Of a stretch of 64,000 nucleotides of DNA, positions 62,315 to 64,000 are shown in pieces (within the stretch, counting starts at the first letter, position 1; each line of letters starts with the position of its first letter). Under the pieces are notes generated by a model, which saw nothing but the letters and a program-made list of their open reading frames with translations, had not been told where the DNA came from and searched no databases. The translations under genes and the position numbers were made by a program. The DNA lies in the NCBI GenBank assembly GCA_040220855.1, contig JAVJVZ010000031.1:1-64000 (forward strand), read 5' to 3'. Source of the stretch: JACKNG01 sp040220855 (GTDB lineage: Bacteria; Pseudomonadota; Gammaproteobacteria; Ga0077536).

Positions 62315-63352
62315 CTACCCGGCTGGCGTGTCCGCCGTGCGCCGGCTGGTCACCTCGAGCAGGTGCGCGACGATGCGGGGTTCGCACCAGTAGTGCGCGC
62401 GCCACGGCAGGGAGCCGCCGACGAACGCCACGTGGCCACCGCTGCCGGTCAGTTCGAGCGTCACCGCGGGGGCGAGTTCCGCCGCGCGCGGTATGACCTC
62501 GGGCGGTACGAAGGGGTCGTCCTCGGCGTGTACGATGAGGGTGGGCGTCTCGATGAGACGCAGGAACGGCCGGCAGCTCGCTCGCTCGTAATAATCCACC
62601 GCGTCGCGGAAGCCGTGCAGTGGTGCGGTGACGGCATCGTCGAAGTCGCGGAAGCTGCGCAGCCGCTCGAGCCGGGCCAGATCGATCGGCGCCGGACGCG
62701 CGCGGAACTTGGCCGCCACCTTGCGCCGCATGCTGCCGACGAGGCGTCGTTGATAGAGGCGCGAGAAGCCCCGATCGAGGTAATCCGCGCATGCCCCGAG
62801 GTCGAAGGGCACCGAGACCGCGACGGCGGTGCGGACCGGTGCCGCCGCGCCCTGCTCACCGAGCCACTTGAGGGTGACGTTGCCGCCGAGCGAATAGCCG
62901 ACCACGGCGCAGGGTGGCGCCCCGGTGCGTGCGGAGACGAGTCGCACGAGGTAATCGAGATCCCCGGTGTCGCCCGAGTGATAACTGCGGTCGAGGCGAT
63001 TCGGGCGCCCGCTGCAACCGCGGAACTGCAGCAACACGCCGCGCAGCCCGGCCTCGTGCAGCAGGCCGAGCAGGGCGCGCGCATACGACGAGCCGTGGCT
63101 GCCCTCCAGGCCGTGCAGCACGACCACCAGCGGTGCCCGGCGCGGCGGCGTCCAGGCGAGCTCGAGGAAATCGCCGTCCGGCAGGTCGAGGTGTTCGAAA
63201 TGCAGCGCGACCGGCGCCGGCCGGCGGCACAGGCTGGCCCAGATCGTCTGCAGGTGGCGGCCGGGCAGCCAAGGCGCGGGTACGAAGTCGCTGCGGCGCA
63301 CGACGCGGCCGTGCGCGGCGGCATCGCTGCGGTGCTCAGTCGGCGCCGCCAT
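62315..63352 (-). CDS. YheT-family alpha/beta hydrolase
   Basis: This 345-residue hydrolase has HLQTIWASL at the start and the nucleophile motif GYSLGGNVTLKWLGE (Ser in GYSLG). VLHGLEGSHGSSYARALL is the oxyanion region and the catalytic His is in GSGGHVAFVGG. The acid Asp is in VHAEDDPFV. Esterase activity on short acyl chains is known for YheT relatives. It overlaps the ygfZ end by 17 bp. Confidence 0.88.
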   Translation of the reverse strand: MAAPTEHRSDAAAHGRVVRRSDFVPAPWLPGRHLQTIWASLCRRPAPVALHFEHLDLPDGDFLELAWTPPRRAPLVVVLHGLEGSHGSSYARALLGLLHEAGLRGVLLQFRGCSGRPNRLDRSYHSGDTGDLDYLVRLVSARTGAPPCAVVGYSLGGNVTLKWLGEQGAAAPVRTAVAVSVPFDLGACADYLDRGFSRLYQRRLVGSMRRKVAAKFRARPAPIDLARLERLRSFRDFDDAVTAPLHGFRDAVDYYERASCRPFLRLIETPTLIVHAEDDPFVPPEVIPRAAELAPAVTLELTGSGGHVAFVGGSLPWRAHYWCEPRIVAHLLEVTSRRTADTPAG

Positions 63353-64000
63353 CCCCGTCGTCGAGCCGCTCGAGCAGCTGCTGCGGGTGCGTCGCCAGCG
63401 CGACCCCCGTAGCACCGACGTCGAGTACGGCGAGCAGTTCGGTGCGGTCGTGCGTAGCGGGTGCCGCCATCAGCACGGTGCCGCAGGCGCGGTCGCTCCC
63501 TGACACGACCAGCCGCGTGCCGGGTGCCGGCAATGCGTCGCCGGTGGCGGCGAAGCGCGCCAGGCGACGCTTGACGCTGCCGCGGAAGCGTACGCGGGCG
63601 ATGATTTCCTGCCCGGGATAGCAGCCCTTGTCGAAGCTCACGCCGGCATGGCGATCGAGGTCGAGTTCCTGCGGCAGGAACTGGTCGACGAGGGCATCAT
63701 CGAGGCGCGGGCGCGCGCGACGCACATCCGCGAGCAGGGCGGCCGGCTCACCGATCGGCGTGCCGGGCAGCGCGTTCCAGCTCTCGGCGAGGATGTCGGC
63801 AGGCCCGCAGACCAGGGTCGTTCCGGTGACTTCGCCGGCCATCAATCCAGCGGGTAGCTGCAGCGGCGCGGTGACGCCGTCGAGAATCACCACGCCGTCA
63901 TCGGGCAGCGGCTCGACCGTCACCGCGGCGCGCAGCACGAACATGCGCAGGCGCTTGACGAACGCTTCGCATCGCGCGCGCGGCAGCAGCACGCGGAAGC
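63336..64000 (-). CDS. ygfZ: YgfZ/GcvT-family folate-binding Fe-S cluster repair protein (5' end beyond window)
   Basis: This is a partial gene; at least 221 codons are visible and it continues past 64000. It shows the YgfZ signature KGCYPGQE with the reactive Cys, and the C-terminal barrel RLARFAATGDALPAPGTRLV. YgfZ uses tetrahydrofolate and helps maintain Fe-S enzymes such as MiaB. The upstream residues FRVLLPRARCEAFV fit the family. Confidence 0.9.
   Translation of the reverse strand, partial: FRVLLPRARCEAFVKRLRMFVLRAAVTVEPLPDDGVVILDGVTAPLQLPAGLMAGEVTGTTLVCGPADILAESWNALPGTPIGEPAALLADVRRARPRLDDALVDQFLPQELDLDRHAGVSFDKGCYPGQEIIARVRFRGSVKRRLARFAATGDALPAPGTRLVVSGSDRACGTVLMAAPATHDRTELLAVLDVGATGVALATHPQQLLERLDDGDGGAD

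Overview
The window is about 67% GC and densely packed, with many 4-8 bp start/stop overlaps and frequent GTG starts. Gene content and order point to a Gammaproteobacterium. The run tRNA-Leu, rnr, rlmB, rpsF, rpsR, DUF2232, rplI, dnaB, alr, radA and the ypjD-ffh neighbourhood are typical of that class. The gene pair bchE-bchJ indicates a genome with bacteriochlorophyll synthesis, so a purple phototroph or a relative that kept these genes. A PEP-CTERM protein and a large TPR protein point to an exosortase system elsewhere in the genome.

Layout. 0-3.5 kb: an SDR dehydrogenase, a sulfotransferase-like protein and two divergent crotonase-family genes. 3.5-5.8 kb: bchE-bchJ behind a probable FNR-type promoter. 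6.0-16.1 kb: tRNA-Arg(CCU), a GAF-GAF-PAS-adenylate cyclase, glnS, then a two-gene signalling operon. Its first gene encodes a PilZ/DUF1631 protein with degenerate GGDEF and EAL domains, and its second a Ser/Thr kinase with a C-terminal cyclic-nucleotide-binding domain. 16.1-20.7 kb: dgkA, a NAD-type isocitrate dehydrogenase, and a LexA-controlled lexA-imuA-imuB mutagenesis operon without imuC/dnaE2.

21.1-36.9 kb is the most interesting region, a probable sphingolipid (ceramide) synthesis, head-group and export locus. A four-gene operon encodes a fatty acyl-AMP ligase, an NAD-epimerase-type reductase, an acyl carrier protein and a serine-palmitoyltransferase-like enzyme. A GNAT-type gene resembling bacterial ceramide synthase lies about 10.4 kb further on. 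Between them are a flippase, a nucleotidyltransferase-fold protein, a CDP-alcohol phosphotransferase, a metallophosphoesterase, an LptF/LptG-like permease pair divergent from an LptA-like protein, a HIT protein, two NTP-transferases and an LpxO/AspH-like hydroxylase. I infer that the locus builds, decorates and exports a ceramide-based lipid.

37.6-47.0 kb is the housekeeping ribosomal/replication block. 47.0-50.7 kb carries envelope and stress small proteins (YqjE, DUF883, a tiny lipoprotein), a PerM-type permease, an FmdB zinc ribbon and an EthD-domain protein. 50.7-55.1 kb has the PEP-CTERM gene, with a good sigma-54 promoter match, and the TPR protein. 55.2-64 kb has a CorC/CNNM-type protein, ypjD, ffh, maeB, a hypothetical exported protein, dsbB, a YheT-type hydrolase and the 3' part of ygfZ, which runs off the right edge. 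No transposon, prophage, CRISPR array or rRNA was seen.
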